Shown here one piece after another: positions 1 to 7,081 of a stretch of 64,000 nt of DNA (position 1 is its first letter; each line of letters opens with the position of its first letter). The DNA lies in NCBI RefSeq assembly GCF_002904165.1, contig NZ_CVTD020000008.1, positions 62,001 through 126,000 on the forward strand, given 5' to 3'. This DNA comes from Herbinix hemicellulosilytica. Its GTDB lineage: Bacteria; Bacillota; Clostridia; Lachnospirales; Lachnospiraceae. The notes below the pieces were generated by a model. The model worked only from the letters and a program-made list of their open reading frames with translations. It searched no databases and was not told the DNA's origin. A program made the position numbers and the translations under genes.

Positions 1-419
1 TGGTTCCGGGTAAAAGAACTAAAATATTAATAAGTAATTATGAGGAAGTCGGTTTCGGAGCCAGTTGGATACCGGAAGATATATCGGAACTGGTTGCTGT
101 AGATATGGGTGTCATAGGGGATGATTTAAACGGATCTGAATATAAAGTATCCATATGCGCAAAAGATTCATCCGGCCCGTATGATTATGAATTGACAGGA
201 AAGCTTATTTCCCTTGCTAAGGAAAACAATATAGATTATGTGGTCGATATTTTTCCTCATTACGGATCGGATGTATCGGCTGTTTTAGGCGGAGGAAATA
301 ACATCAGAGGGGCTTTAATCGGCCAGGGAGTTCATGCTTCACATGGAATGGAAAGGACTCATATAAAAGGCATAGAAAATACTTTTAAGCTTGTAAAAGC
401 TTACCTGGACTTAAGATAA
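1..419 (+). CDS. M42-family metallo-aminopeptidase, C-terminal part
   Basis: The frame is open from the window edge (codons begin at base 3) to TAA at 417-419, so the true start lies upstream. The roughly 138 visible residues match the C-terminal half of M42 glutamyl/leucyl aminopeptidases, cytosolic dinuclear-metal enzymes that trim N-terminal residues from peptides. The AVDMG segment and the terminal ASHGMERTH segment, with its conserved metal-site His, are family hallmarks. The internal ATG at 105 is not the start, because conserved sequence (SWIPEDISELVAVD) precedes it. An endoglucanase label, sometimes given to this family, is not supported by anything visible. Confidence 0.85.
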   Translation, partial: VPGKRTKILISNYEEVGFGASWIPEDISELVAVDMGVIGDDLNGSEYKVSICAKDSSGPYDYELTGKLISLAKENNIDYVVDIFPHYGSDVSAVLGGGNNIRGALIGQGVHASHGMERTHIKGIENTFKLVKAYLDLR

Positions 420-439
420 TACATGATATTATATAAATG

Positions 440-448
440 TGCTATAAT
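440..448 (+). promoter_or_regulatory. extended -10 promoter for the candidate small RNA
   Basis: TGC followed by TATAAT (443-448) forms an extended -10 element. The -35 region is poor, as is common with extended -10 promoters. It lies after the peptidase stop and would start a transcript near 455 that ends at the terminator at 557-562. Confidence 0.4.
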
Positions 449-454
449 TTAGAT

Positions 455-562
455 TAAAAATCATATAAGGAATATTACAGATACACCTGTTGGATACTTG
501 CTTTTGAAAGGATGTAAGATATATGCCTTGACAAAATGCCGGTATTACAACAGGTGTTTTTT
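455..562 (+). ncRNA. candidate structured small RNA with intrinsic terminator
   Basis: A perfect 10-bp stem (483-492 with 548-557) is followed by six T residues. Two smaller hairpins sit inside it: CTTGC/GTAAG around 499-518, and ATGCC (523-527) with GGTAT (541-545). The enclosed region is much longer than an ordinary terminator loop. With the extended -10 at 440-448 this suggests an independent transcript of about 108 nt. I recognise no Rfam family in it. It may simply be an elaborate terminator of the M42 gene. Confidence 0.4.
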
Positions 563-743
563 ATTATAAATTTATTTTTGAATTGGATTTAGTTATTGGT
601 TTATATATAGGCGTCCTGTTTAATTATAGATTTGATTTATGTTTGATACAGCCTGTTTACTGTCAAAACATATAAATAGTTATTATAAATAGAGTTATTT
701 TTACTTAGCAGAAATATAAATTTATTTAAATTTTTAAAATATA

Positions 744-772
744 TTGACAATAATGTGTTTAATTGCTATAGT
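744..772 (+). promoter_or_regulatory. sigma-A promoter of the GntR-ABC operon
   Basis: TTGACA at 744-749 and TATAGT at 767-772 are separated by 17 bp, a near-consensus housekeeping promoter. Confidence 0.8.
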
Positions 773-791
773 GTATATAAACGATATATAC
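773..791 (+). promoter_or_regulatory. probable autoregulatory operator (inverted repeat)
   Basis: GTATATA and TATATAC form a perfect inverted repeat with a 5-bp spacer immediately after the -10 box. The position fits repression by the GntR/YtrA-type protein encoded directly downstream. Binding by that protein is inference. Confidence 0.55.
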
Positions 792-818
792 AATATAACA
801 GGAAGTGAGAATAATGGG

Positions 819-1193
819 ATGAATATTATAATTAGTAATTCCAGTGATAAGCCCATATATGAGCAAATTACATCGCAAATCAAGCAAATGATTATAAGCG
901 GAGACCTTCAGCCGGGTGACCAGCTTCCTTCTATGCGGATGCTTGCAAAGGAATTGAGGATTAGTGTGATAACCACAAAACGGGCATATGAGGATTTGGA
1001 ACGGGACGGTTTTATTTATACGATTGTAGGAAAAGGCAGCTTTGTAGCCGATAAGAATATGGAATTTGTCAGAGAAGAACAGCTTCGCATAGTGGAGGAA
1101 CACTTAAGTAAAGCCGTAGAAGGAGCCAAAGCCGGAGGAATAAGCCTGGAAGAATTACAGGACATAATCAGAATGATTTATGAGGAGGAATAG
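819..1193 (+). CDS. GntR-family transcriptional regulator, YtrA subfamily
   Basis: This 124-residue DNA-binding repressor has an N-terminal winged helix (about residues 10-75; PIYEQITSQIKQMIISGDL, then LPSMRMLAKEL and the GKGSFV wing) and only a short C-terminal tail. Short tails mark the YtrA subfamily, which usually regulates adjacent ABC transporter genes. The start is set at ATG 819 because GGAAGTGAG lies at 801-809; the longer frame from 744 would place the promoter inside the gene. The stop lies just before the next start codon, so this is the first gene of a three-gene operon. It probably represses its own operon in response to cell-envelope stress or peptide antibiotics, by analogy with YtrA. 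Confidence 0.85.
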   Translation: MNIIISNSSDKPIYEQITSQIKQMIISGDLQPGDQLPSMRMLAKELRISVITTKRAYEDLERDGFIYTIVGKGSFVADKNMEFVREEQLRIVEEHLSKAVEGAKAGGISLEELQDIIRMIYEEE

Positions 1194-1194
1194 C

Positions 1195-2058
1195 ATGAAT
1201 GCCTTGGAATTGGTAAATGTAACAAAAAGATATAATAATTTTACTCTGGATAATATCAGCTTCAATGTACCTAAGGGCGCCATCATGGGATTTGTGGGTG
1301 AAAACGGAGCAGGAAAGACCACCACTATTAAAGCTATTTTAGACTTAATTCGTATAGACAGCGGAGAAATTCGTATTTGGGGGCATTCATCAAAAAAACT
1401 GCCGATGGACTTGAAAGCACAGATAGGAGTTGTTTTTGACGGAAGCAATTTGCATGAGAATTTGACTGCAAATAATATAGCCTTAATAATGAAGAATATT
1501 TATCCGAATTGGGATCAGAAGGTTTTTAGTGATTATTTAAGAAAATTTCAGCTTCCAAATGACAAAAAGTTTAAGGATTATTCCCGCGGAATGAAAATGA
1601 AGCTTTCCATAGCAATAGCTCTATCCCATAATTCTAAATTATTGATTTTAGATGAAGCCACAAGCGGGTTAGACCCTATGGTAAGGGACGAAATTTTGGA
1701 TATTTTTCTTGATTTTATTCAGGAAGAGGATAACACCATCTTATTGTCCTCCCATATTATAAGTGATATTGAAAAAATTGCCGATTATGTGACTTTTATT
1801 CATGATGGGAAAATAGTTTTCAGTGAAAATAAGGATGAATTGGTTTACAAGTATGGGGTAATCAGGTGTCCGAAGGAAGACGTAAAAAAGATAGACAGAA
1901 ACTTTGTGGTAGGAATCAGAGAAAACAGTTTTGGAGCTGAAGTAATGATAAATAATGTGGATTTGTTTAGAAGAAGAAACAGGGAATTTATTCCCGAGAG
2001 GACATCTATAGAAGAAATTATGCTTTTTATCAGCAGAGGTAAGGAGGCCAAGGCATGA
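1195..2058 (+). CDS. ABC transporter ATP-binding protein, YtrB-like
   Basis: The 287-residue cytosolic ATPase subunit has Walker A GENGAGKTT at about residues 35-43, a signature motif written SRGMKMKL in place of the usual LSGGQ, Walker B LLILDEATSGLDP and a switch His in LSSHI. An accessory C-terminal region follows from about residue 205. Start ATG 1195 has GAGGAGG at 1182-1188; the overlap with the GntR frame was trimmed for that reason. The stop overlaps the permease start (ATGA), which implies translational coupling. The weak signature motif is typical of the CcmA/YtrB group. Substrate unknown; export or envelope-stress function is inferred from the GntR pairing. Confidence 0.85.
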   Translation: MNALELVNVTKRYNNFTLDNISFNVPKGAIMGFVGENGAGKTTTIKAILDLIRIDSGEIRIWGHSSKKLPMDLKAQIGVVFDGSNLHENLTANNIALIMKNIYPNWDQKVFSDYLRKFQLPNDKKFKDYSRGMKMKLSIAIALSHNSKLLILDEATSGLDPMVRDEILDIFLDFIQEEDNTILLSSHIISDIEKIADYVTFIHDGKIVFSENKDELVYKYGVIRCPKEDVKKIDRNFVVGIRENSFGAEVMINNVDLFRRRNREFIPERTSIEEIMLFISRGKEAKA

Positions 2059-2708
2059 AGGGTTTAATTATTAAAGATTTAATTAATATATTTAAAAATG
2101 TAAAAGTAATCTTGCTTTTATTAATTTTTTATGGGTTTATTTCTGTTATGACCGATAATCCGGGCAGTTTTATAGGGGTATTTAATTTATTATTTGCCAT
2201 GTATTTTTTAAGTACTTACTCCTATGACGAATATGCCAATTGGGATAATTATGCCCTTACAATGCCTGTTACAAGAGAAAAAATAGTACTTGGGAAATAC
2301 CTGTCTATGCTTTTAGTATCTTTGACCGGATTTATGATTAGCAGCGCATGGATTGTATTAATTAATTATATTAGCAAACAGGATAATATTTTTGAAGGTA
2401 TTGTAATTAATGCTGCAATCATTGCGGCCGCAATCCTTTTCTTTTCCGTAATTATTCCTGTAATTAATAAATTCGGCATTATAAAAGCCAGAATCTATAT
2501 AATAATCATATATATGGTACCCTTTCTTTTAGGCTCATATGTATTTGGAAAAGTTAAGGAGATTTACCCGACACCACCGGAGAAATTAATATCATTTATT
2601 GAAATAGTAATAAAATACGTTTATATTATTGTTCCATTGTTTTTATTGGTTGTTCTTGGAATATCATATGCATTATCGGTACGAATCTATCGGAAAAAGG
2701 AATTTTAG
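2055..2708 (+). CDS. ABC-2 type permease subunit
   Basis: This 217-residue integral membrane protein has about six hydrophobic helices (roughly residues 17-33, 38-54, 87-107, 117-136, 143-162 and 185-206). The SYDEYANWDNYALTMPVTRE stretch after the second helix is typical of ABC-2 permeases of the YtrC/ABC2_membrane_2 group. It overlaps the ATPase gene by 4 bp and presumably forms the membrane half of that transporter. The transported compound cannot be read from the sequence. Confidence 0.75.
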   Translation: MKGLIIKDLINIFKNVKVILLLLIFYGFISVMTDNPGSFIGVFNLLFAMYFLSTYSYDEYANWDNYALTMPVTREKIVLGKYLSMLLVSLTGFMISSAWIVLINYISKQDNIFEGIVINAAIIAAAILFFSVIIPVINKFGIIKARIYIIIIYMVPFLLGSYVFGKVKEIYPTPPEKLISFIEIVIKYVYIIVPLFLLVVLGISYALSVRIYRKKEF

Positions 2709-2777
2709 ATACATCACCTTTTGGCATTATGTTCATAAAATATTATGTGAACATCGATGCAGAAAGAGGTATAATCA

Positions 2778-3377
2778 TTGTATTATAACCAGGATAATAA
2801 AAAAACCGGGCAGGGACCGATAAGATATGAGCAGGTCTTTCCGGGATTTCCTCCGGGATCAGGACCCGGGCAAAGACCTGGGACAGGAACAGGACAGCAA
2901 CCGGGAATGGGACCCGGACAAAGACCCGGGACAGGAACAGGGCAGCAGCCGGGACCGGGACCCGGACAAAGGCCTGGAACCGGAACAGGGCAGCAGCCGG
3001 GAATGGGACCTGGGCAAAGGCCGCCGGGAATGGGACCGGGATTTGGGCCAGGACCGGTAAGACCCGGTGTTCAACCACCTTCATCTCCTCCCGATTTTAC
3101 ACCCCAACTGCCCCGTGAAGAACAGCAATTGCTTTCAGAGCCTTCTGGTTTTCGTGGACCTTTTGGCAGCAGGATAATAGATTTTCGCAGGCGCCCCAGG
3201 GATTTTGGAAGATGCTTAAATCGTTTTACCTATATATGGATGGTTAACGGCAATAATTTTTGGTTTTATCCGGTATCAATAGGCAGAAACAGCATTGAAG
3301 GATTCAGGTGGCGCAGAAACAGATGGGATTATGACAGGTTAAATATCAACAGAATTCTGTTCCATCTATGTTTCTAA
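2778..3377 (+). CDS. collagen-like Gly/Pro repeat protein with conserved aromatic C-terminal domain
   Basis: Translation probably begins at TTG 2778 with AAAGAGG at 2763-2769. The 199-residue product has a short head, then tandem 16-residue units of the form GPGQRPGTGTGQQPG (residues about 28-95), then a compact C-terminal domain. That domain carries the pattern CLNRFTYIWMVNGNNFWFYP and GFRWRRNRW, resembling a small domain found at the end of surface or spore-associated proteins of clostridia. No signal peptide is seen. The repeats are GC-rich and unlike the AT-rich surroundings, and repeat number probably varies between strains. A spore-coat or surface role is a guess. Confidence 0.6.
   Translation: MYYNQDNKKTGQGPIRYEQVFPGFPPGSGPGQRPGTGTGQQPGMGPGQRPGTGTGQQPGPGPGQRPGTGTGQQPGMGPGQRPPGMGPGFGPGPVRPGVQPPSSPPDFTPQLPREEQQLLSEPSGFRGPFGSRIIDFRRRPRDFGRCLNRFTYIWMVNGNNFWFYPVSIGRNSIEGFRWRRNRWDYDRLNINRILFHLCF
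2859..3066 (+). repeat. 48-bp tandem repeats encoding GPGQRPGTGTGQQPG units
   Basis: Three full near-identical 48-bp units plus partial units lie in frame inside the collagen-like gene. The GC-rich, purine-biased block is a likely site of slippage and copy-number change. Confidence 0.8.
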
Positions 3378-3402
3378 AATAATTTTTATAAGCGAAAATT
3401 TC

Positions 3403-3470
3403 AAAGGACACAGGTATAACCAAACCGACAGGTAAGATCCATGTGGGTTGGTAAAACCTGTGTCCTTTAT
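3403..3470 (+). terminator. long-stem terminator after the collagen-like gene
   Basis: A 13-bp stem pairs 3403-3415 with 3456-3468 and encloses about 40 nt containing further pairing (AACCAAAC with GTTGGT). It lies directly after the stop. The T-tract is weak. Confidence 0.6.
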
Positions 3471-3791
3471 AATTTATATATTCTATTTAATATTTTTATT
3501 GCATTTTAAATAAAAAAGCAAAAAAATAACAAACAGTACATACAATACTTTACATAATATCTAAAATTATGTATAATTATATAAAAATAAGTTTGCTGCA
3601 TGGTGTATTTTGGTTACATATTATAATATTTGGTGTTATATATTTGTAAGAAATATATAAAATTGATAAATTATGATTATAAAATATGTTGTTTACATAT
3701 TATCAAAAAGGAAAATTTATAGGTAAAATTTGGCGTTTAGTTTAAAAATATTGACGAATTTTATTAATAATTTTATTTGAAGGAGAAAATC
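3471..3791. other. AT-rich upstream region of the regulator pair
   Basis: About 320 bp of very AT-rich sequence with TATAAT-like hexamers (for example 3622-3627) and no credible coding frame on either strand. It presumably holds the promoter of the tandem XRE-TPR genes. I see no second peptide gene here. Confidence 0.4.
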
Positions 3792-4748
3792 ATGTACAGA
3801 GATATGGAAGTTCGAAATAATAATATCGGAACGGCTATTCAGTATTTCCGCGAATCTTTTCATATCTCACAAAGTAAGTTATGCAAGGGCATTTGCTCTG
3901 TATCCACCCTGTCCAGAATAGAAGCAGGGGAAAGAGACGTGGATGCTCTTATTTTAGAAACGCTCTTGGAACGGTTAAGGAAGGTTACGCATCATTTTGA
4001 ACTGATACTTACAGATTTTGACTATAAGGCCTATATATGCCGGGAAGAAATAAAAAAGAAGATTAAAGATAAAGATATAGAAAAGGCAAGAAAACTAATT
4101 CATGAGTACGACAAGCTGACTATAGGCAAGGGTTCACCTCATAGGCAGTTTATCATGGTAAACCGGGCATATCTTAATGAATTGGAAGGTAAAGAGCCCA
4201 AAACCACCATTGATTTACTGATGGAAGCCATAACCTGTACGGTTCCTGATTTTAACACCAATGAAATTAGAGATTACTATTTAAGTGTAACGGAATTAAA
4301 TATTATTCTTGAAATTTTGCAGAGAATGATAGCCCTGGGGATGGATGAAAAGGCTGAAAGAATTCTTAATCAAATAATCGGCTACCTCTATTGGCACGGA
4401 CAGATGGCCTATGACCGAAAAATTTATCTTAAGGTAGCCGTTATAGCAGGTAAATTTTTTATGAAACATAATAAAATTGATAAGGCCTTGGAGATATGTG
4501 ATATTACCCTTAAGATGTACAAGGGCAGCAATAAGATGGATTATATTGGTGAACTACTTTATATAAAAGCACAATTATTGGAAAGAAAATTTATCGGAAG
4601 TTCAGAGTGGGAACCTGGTAAGAAAACTGATTGTCTGAAATTATATTTGCAGGCATATCATATTTTTGATTTTTGCGAAGAAAAATCGGAGGCTGAAAGT
4701 ATACGCAAGCATTTGCGGGAGGTGTACCAATGGGAAGATATCGGTTAG
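3792..4748 (+). CDS. XRE-family regulator with TPR-like domain, RRNPP type
   Basis: The 318-residue protein has an N-terminal XRE helix-turn-helix (about residues 10-68: IGTAIQYFRESFHISQSKLCKG followed by CSVSTLSRIEAGERDVD). A long all-helical C-terminal region resembles the tetratricopeptide repeats of PlcR/Rgg/ComR peptide-pheromone receptors. Start ATG 3792 follows AGGAG at 3781-3785; the TTG at 3777 overlaps that site. The next regulator starts inside this gene's last 19 bases, so the two are translationally coupled. A secreted-peptide gene lies convergently after the pair, which supports a pheromone-receptor role. That role is inference; peptide contacts cannot be assigned by eye. Confidence 0.8.
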   Translation: MYRDMEVRNNNIGTAIQYFRESFHISQSKLCKGICSVSTLSRIEAGERDVDALILETLLERLRKVTHHFELILTDFDYKAYICREEIKKKIKDKDIEKARKLIHEYDKLTIGKGSPHRQFIMVNRAYLNELEGKEPKTTIDLLMEAITCTVPDFNTNEIRDYYLSVTELNIILEILQRMIALGMDEKAERILNQIIGYLYWHGQMAYDRKIYLKVAVIAGKFFMKHNKIDKALEICDITLKMYKGSNKMDYIGELLYIKAQLLERKFIGSSEWEPGKKTDCLKLYLQAYHIFDFCEEKSEAESIRKHLREVYQWEDIG

Positions 4749-5665
4749 GAGATATTATACGGATGACAAGAAAGTCTTTATCAATAACCCAGGAACAATT
4801 AAGTGAAGATATCTGTTCTGTGGAGACCTTATCGCGTATTGAAACCGGCAAGCAAAATCCCAGCCGGGATGTATACGAGCTTTTGATGGAGCGGATGGGA
4901 AGAGTAAGAAATCGGGCTTATTCCATACTTTCTGTTTCCGATTTTAAGGTTTTGGAAAAGATGCAGTTATTTGAAGAAGCAATTTTGTCTTATGATTATC
5001 ACAGGGCTGAATATATATTGGAAGAAATAATGAAAAAACCCGGAAACACTAATTTGGATAAACAGTTTATGATACGGGCTAAAAGCTTAATTGATTACAG
5101 AATGGGCCGTATAAGCACCGATGAGTTTTTGGAAGAGCTTATAAAAGCAATCCGTATAACCATACCTAAATTTGGGGATATTTCATTGGTTAATTGGCCC
5201 CTAACCTATAATGAATCAAATATAATCCTCAATATATCTACAGCTTATGCCGAAAAGCAGGATTATCAAAAGGGGATTAATATTCTGGAAGAAGCGTACA
5301 GCGCTATCAAGAAGAGTTATATGGATGAGGAGTTTAGAATTACTATGCAGGTTATTATCCTTAATAACCTGTCTAAATGGTATGGCCTGCTGGGAGACCA
5401 TCAGAAGGCAATTGATGTTATAAAACAGGGGCTTAAATTATGTAAGGAGTATAAAATAAGCAGTGTACTCCCTAATCTATTATATAATTATGTCTGGAAC
5501 ATGGAGCGGTTAATAGATAAGGGAGTACTGTCAAAGGAGAACAAGAGAGAATGTATTAACTTGTTAAAGCAAGCGTATTATATATCATGTGCTGTGCAAT
5601 ATCCCTATTTGGAGCAATTTATAAGGAAGCATCTACAAGTTCAATATAATATAAATTTATTATAA
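4730..5665 (+). CDS. second XRE-family regulator with TPR-like domain, RRNPP type
   Basis: This 311-residue paralogue of the preceding gene has an HTH at about residues 4-60 (RLGDIIRMTRKSLSITQEQLSE, then CSVETLSRIETGKQNPS). Helical repeats follow, including QKGINILEEAYSAIKKSYMDEE and HQKAIDVIKQGLKLCKEY. The ribosome site GGGAGGTG lies just before ATG 4730, inside the end of the first regulator. The gene stops at 5665, one base before the stop of the convergent peptide gene, with no terminator in between. Its mRNA may therefore run antisense through the peptide gene to the hairpin at 5949-6005. Two adjacent receptors could divide activator and anti-activator roles, which is speculation. Confidence 0.8.
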   Translation: MGRYRLGDIIRMTRKSLSITQEQLSEDICSVETLSRIETGKQNPSRDVYELLMERMGRVRNRAYSILSVSDFKVLEKMQLFEEAILSYDYHRAEYILEEIMKKPGNTNLDKQFMIRAKSLIDYRMGRISTDEFLEELIKAIRITIPKFGDISLVNWPLTYNESNIILNISTAYAEKQDYQKGINILEEAYSAIKKSYMDEEFRITMQVIILNNLSKWYGLLGDHQKAIDVIKQGLKLCKEYKISSVLPNLLYNYVWNMERLIDKGVLSKENKRECINLLKQAYYISCAVQYPYLEQFIRKHLQVQYNINLL

Positions 5666-5666
5666 A

Positions 5667-5822
5667 TTATAACGGGAATGCAACAGAATCTGCAGGAGGT
5701 AAATTACTGCAAATTGTTATTTCCTGAGTATCTGCTTTTGCATTACCTGTTACAACAGGAACAACTAAGCCTAAAGCCATAAGCAAGCCACTGACAATAA
5801 GTAATTTTTTAAATTTCTTCAT
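5667..5822 (-). CDS. secreted signalling-peptide precursor (RRNPP pheromone candidate)
   Basis: This 51-residue gene lies on the minus strand and was missed by length cut-offs. AGGAGG sits 7 bases before ATG at 5820-5822 (complement). The product starts MKKFKKLL, has a hydrophobic core (IVSGLLMALGLVVPVV) and a GNAKA signal-peptidase-like site, and leaves a mature tail of about 21 residues ending in ADSVAFPL. Size and layout match PapR/Phr/Shp-type precursors that feed XRE-TPR receptors, and two such receptors end one base away on the other strand. The short C-terminal segment is the best candidate for the active peptide after further proteolysis. A bacteriocin-like or ordinary small exported peptide remains possible. 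Confidence 0.75.
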   Translation of the reverse strand: MKKFKKLLIVSGLLMALGLVVPVVTGNAKADTQEITICSNLPPADSVAFPL

Positions 5823-5866
5823 ATAAATTCCTCCTTTTAAAAAGTTGTTGGTTTATGGGGATGCTT

Positions 5867-5906
5867 ATTATATAGCCGGCTATATCGGGTTGTATTTTGT
5901 ACAACC
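5867..5906 (-). promoter_or_regulatory. peptide-gene promoter with two palindromes
   Basis: On the minus strand a TATAAT -10 (5867-5872) lacks a good -35. In its place is the inverted repeat GGTTGTA-N5-TACAACC (5888-5906). A second perfect 16-bp palindrome centred on GCCGGC (5870-5885) overlaps the -10. A dyad replacing the -35 box is the arrangement expected for an activator-dependent promoter such as those of PlcR/ComR-type receptors. That the neighbouring regulators bind here is inference. Confidence 0.55.
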
Positions 5907-5948
5907 TCTATAAGCAATTTTATTATAATATGTATATATATAAAATAA

Positions 5949-6005
5949 CATGGCGTATCTGGAAAATTTTTTATGAAATTTTTCCAAATACGACATGGTT
6001 TTTTT
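5949..6005 (+). terminator. intrinsic terminator between the peptide gene and the EAL gene
   Basis: An imperfect stem of about 18 bp (CATGGCGTATCTGG... with ...CCAAATACGACATG) is followed by seven T residues at 5999-6005. It is oriented for plus-strand transcription. The nearest upstream plus-strand gene ends at 5665, so the likely transcript is regulator read-through antisense to the peptide gene. Confidence 0.7.
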
Positions 6006-6011
6006 AAGCCC

Positions 6012-6035
6012 TGTCCACTATTATATAATTGGACA
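6012..6035 (+). promoter_or_regulatory. EAL-gene -10 inside a TGTCCA/TGGACA inverted repeat
   Basis: TATAAT at 6024-6029 is bracketed by TGTCCA (6012-6017) and TGGACA (6030-6035). The -35 position is only a T-run, so an activator or repressor acting at the repeat is plausible. Confidence 0.4.
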
Positions 6036-6080
6036 AAGCGACTAGACATAAAATACACTACCTCATGAAAGAGAAAATAT

Positions 6081-6950
6081 ATGGAGAAAACAACCAAGTC
6101 AGAAAGATACCATGATTATATGAATGTCTTATCGGTATCCGGGTTATATAAAAAGAGGTATAAGAACGTAAGCTATCGCCGATCAGATATTTTGAAAAAA
6201 ATTATAAAGGCTATAAAGAATGATGAGTTTACGCTGTTCTATCAGCCGGAATATGACCTGGAAACGGGAAAAGTAATTGGTGTAGAGGCTTTAGTAAGAT
6301 GGATTTCTCCTGACAGTAATACCATAATACCTCCTGATGTTTTTATTCCGGTAGCTGAAAAAACCGGGCTGATATTTGAACTTGATCGAATGGTTATCCG
6401 AAAAGCATTAAATCAAAAAATGATATGGGAGAGTAACGGCTTAGGACATATAGAACTGTCAATAAATCTTTCAAGCAAAACTATTGAAAGTGAAGAGAAT
6501 TTCAGATGTATTGAAGAAATAATAAAATCAATCAATGTTGATTATAATACGGTTATATTTGAGATTACTGAAACAATGGTTATCACAAATATAGATTTGA
6601 CTATGGAGCGCTTAAACAGGCTCAGAGAATACGGTATCAGGTTTGCGCTGGATGATTTTGGTACAGGTTACTCATCCTTAATCCATTTGGTAAAATTGCC
6701 AATTGATATTATAAAGATAGATAAAACATTTATAAAATCAATTCCGAATGGCAACGAAGAAACTGCAATTACAAAAAACATTCTTGCGATGGCGCATGAT
6801 TTAAATTTTAAGGTTGTTGCAGAAGGAATTGAAACTGAGAAGCAATTAGAATATCTGCAAATCAACTCCTGTGAAGGAGGACAAGGTTTCTTGCTTTGTG
6901 TTCCACTGCCTTCTGATAAAGTTGTTGATATTATCAGGGGATCAGCATAA
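6081..6950 (+). CDS. EAL-domain cyclic-di-GMP phosphodiesterase
   Basis: The 289-residue protein is an EAL domain (about residues 38-285) with a short basic N-terminal extension and no sensory domain or membrane helix. The expected catalytic features are present: EALVRW, the NLS Asn, FEITET, the DDFGTGYSS loop, IKIDKTF and AEGIET. The Gln of the final motif is kept as GGQGFLL, followed by CVPLP where YxFSxP is usual. It should therefore linearise c-di-GMP to pGpG in the cytosol. The gene is transcribed away from the secreted-peptide gene and may be under the same regulators, which is inference from position only. Start ATG 6081 has a weak GAAAGAG site. Confidence 0.9.
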   Translation: MEKTTKSERYHDYMNVLSVSGLYKKRYKNVSYRRSDILKKIIKAIKNDEFTLFYQPEYDLETGKVIGVEALVRWISPDSNTIIPPDVFIPVAEKTGLIFELDRMVIRKALNQKMIWESNGLGHIELSINLSSKTIESEENFRCIEEIIKSINVDYNTVIFEITETMVITNIDLTMERLNRLREYGIRFALDDFGTGYSSLIHLVKLPIDIIKIDKTFIKSIPNGNEETAITKNILAMAHDLNFKVVAEGIETEKQLEYLQINSCEGGQGFLLCVPLPSDKVVDIIRGSA

Positions 6951-6982
6951 AAATCAATAATTAATGTCGAGAGTTTCTGCAT

Positions 6983-7050
6983 TGCCACCTTGTTGGCAAC
7001 AGGTATATGGGGATAATGGAAGGCTCGTCCCGCAAGGGATGGGCCTTTCC
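6983..7050 (+). terminator. hairpins after the EAL gene
   Basis: TTGCCA/TGGCAA forms a small hairpin near 6985-7000. A strong 14-bp stem with a GCAA loop follows (GGAAGGCTCGTCCC with GGGATGGGCCTTTCC, 7018-7050). The T-tract is short, so termination may be partial. Confidence 0.6.
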
Positions 7051-7081
7051 ATTTAGTACGCCCGGCATGGGCCTAAGCTAA

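Noticed and set aside
2859-3066. CRISPR array in the repetitive region
   Set aside because: The repeats are contiguous, in frame and without unique spacers, so this is a coding tandem repeat. No other repeat-spacer array was seen in the window.
2827-3084. Several open frames on both strands across the Gly/Pro repeats
   Set aside because: They are shadows of the GC-rich tandem repeat, which stays open in many frames; only the frame with a conserved C-terminal domain and a ribosome site was kept.
4730-4748. Overlap of the two regulator genes as a frameshifted single gene
   Set aside because: Each has its own complete HTH, its own ribosome site and full family length, so they are tandem paralogues.
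6951-7050. Cyclic-di-GMP riboswitch next to the EAL gene
   Set aside because: The paired stems there do not contain the GEMM-I/II conserved segments; the hairpins look like a terminator.
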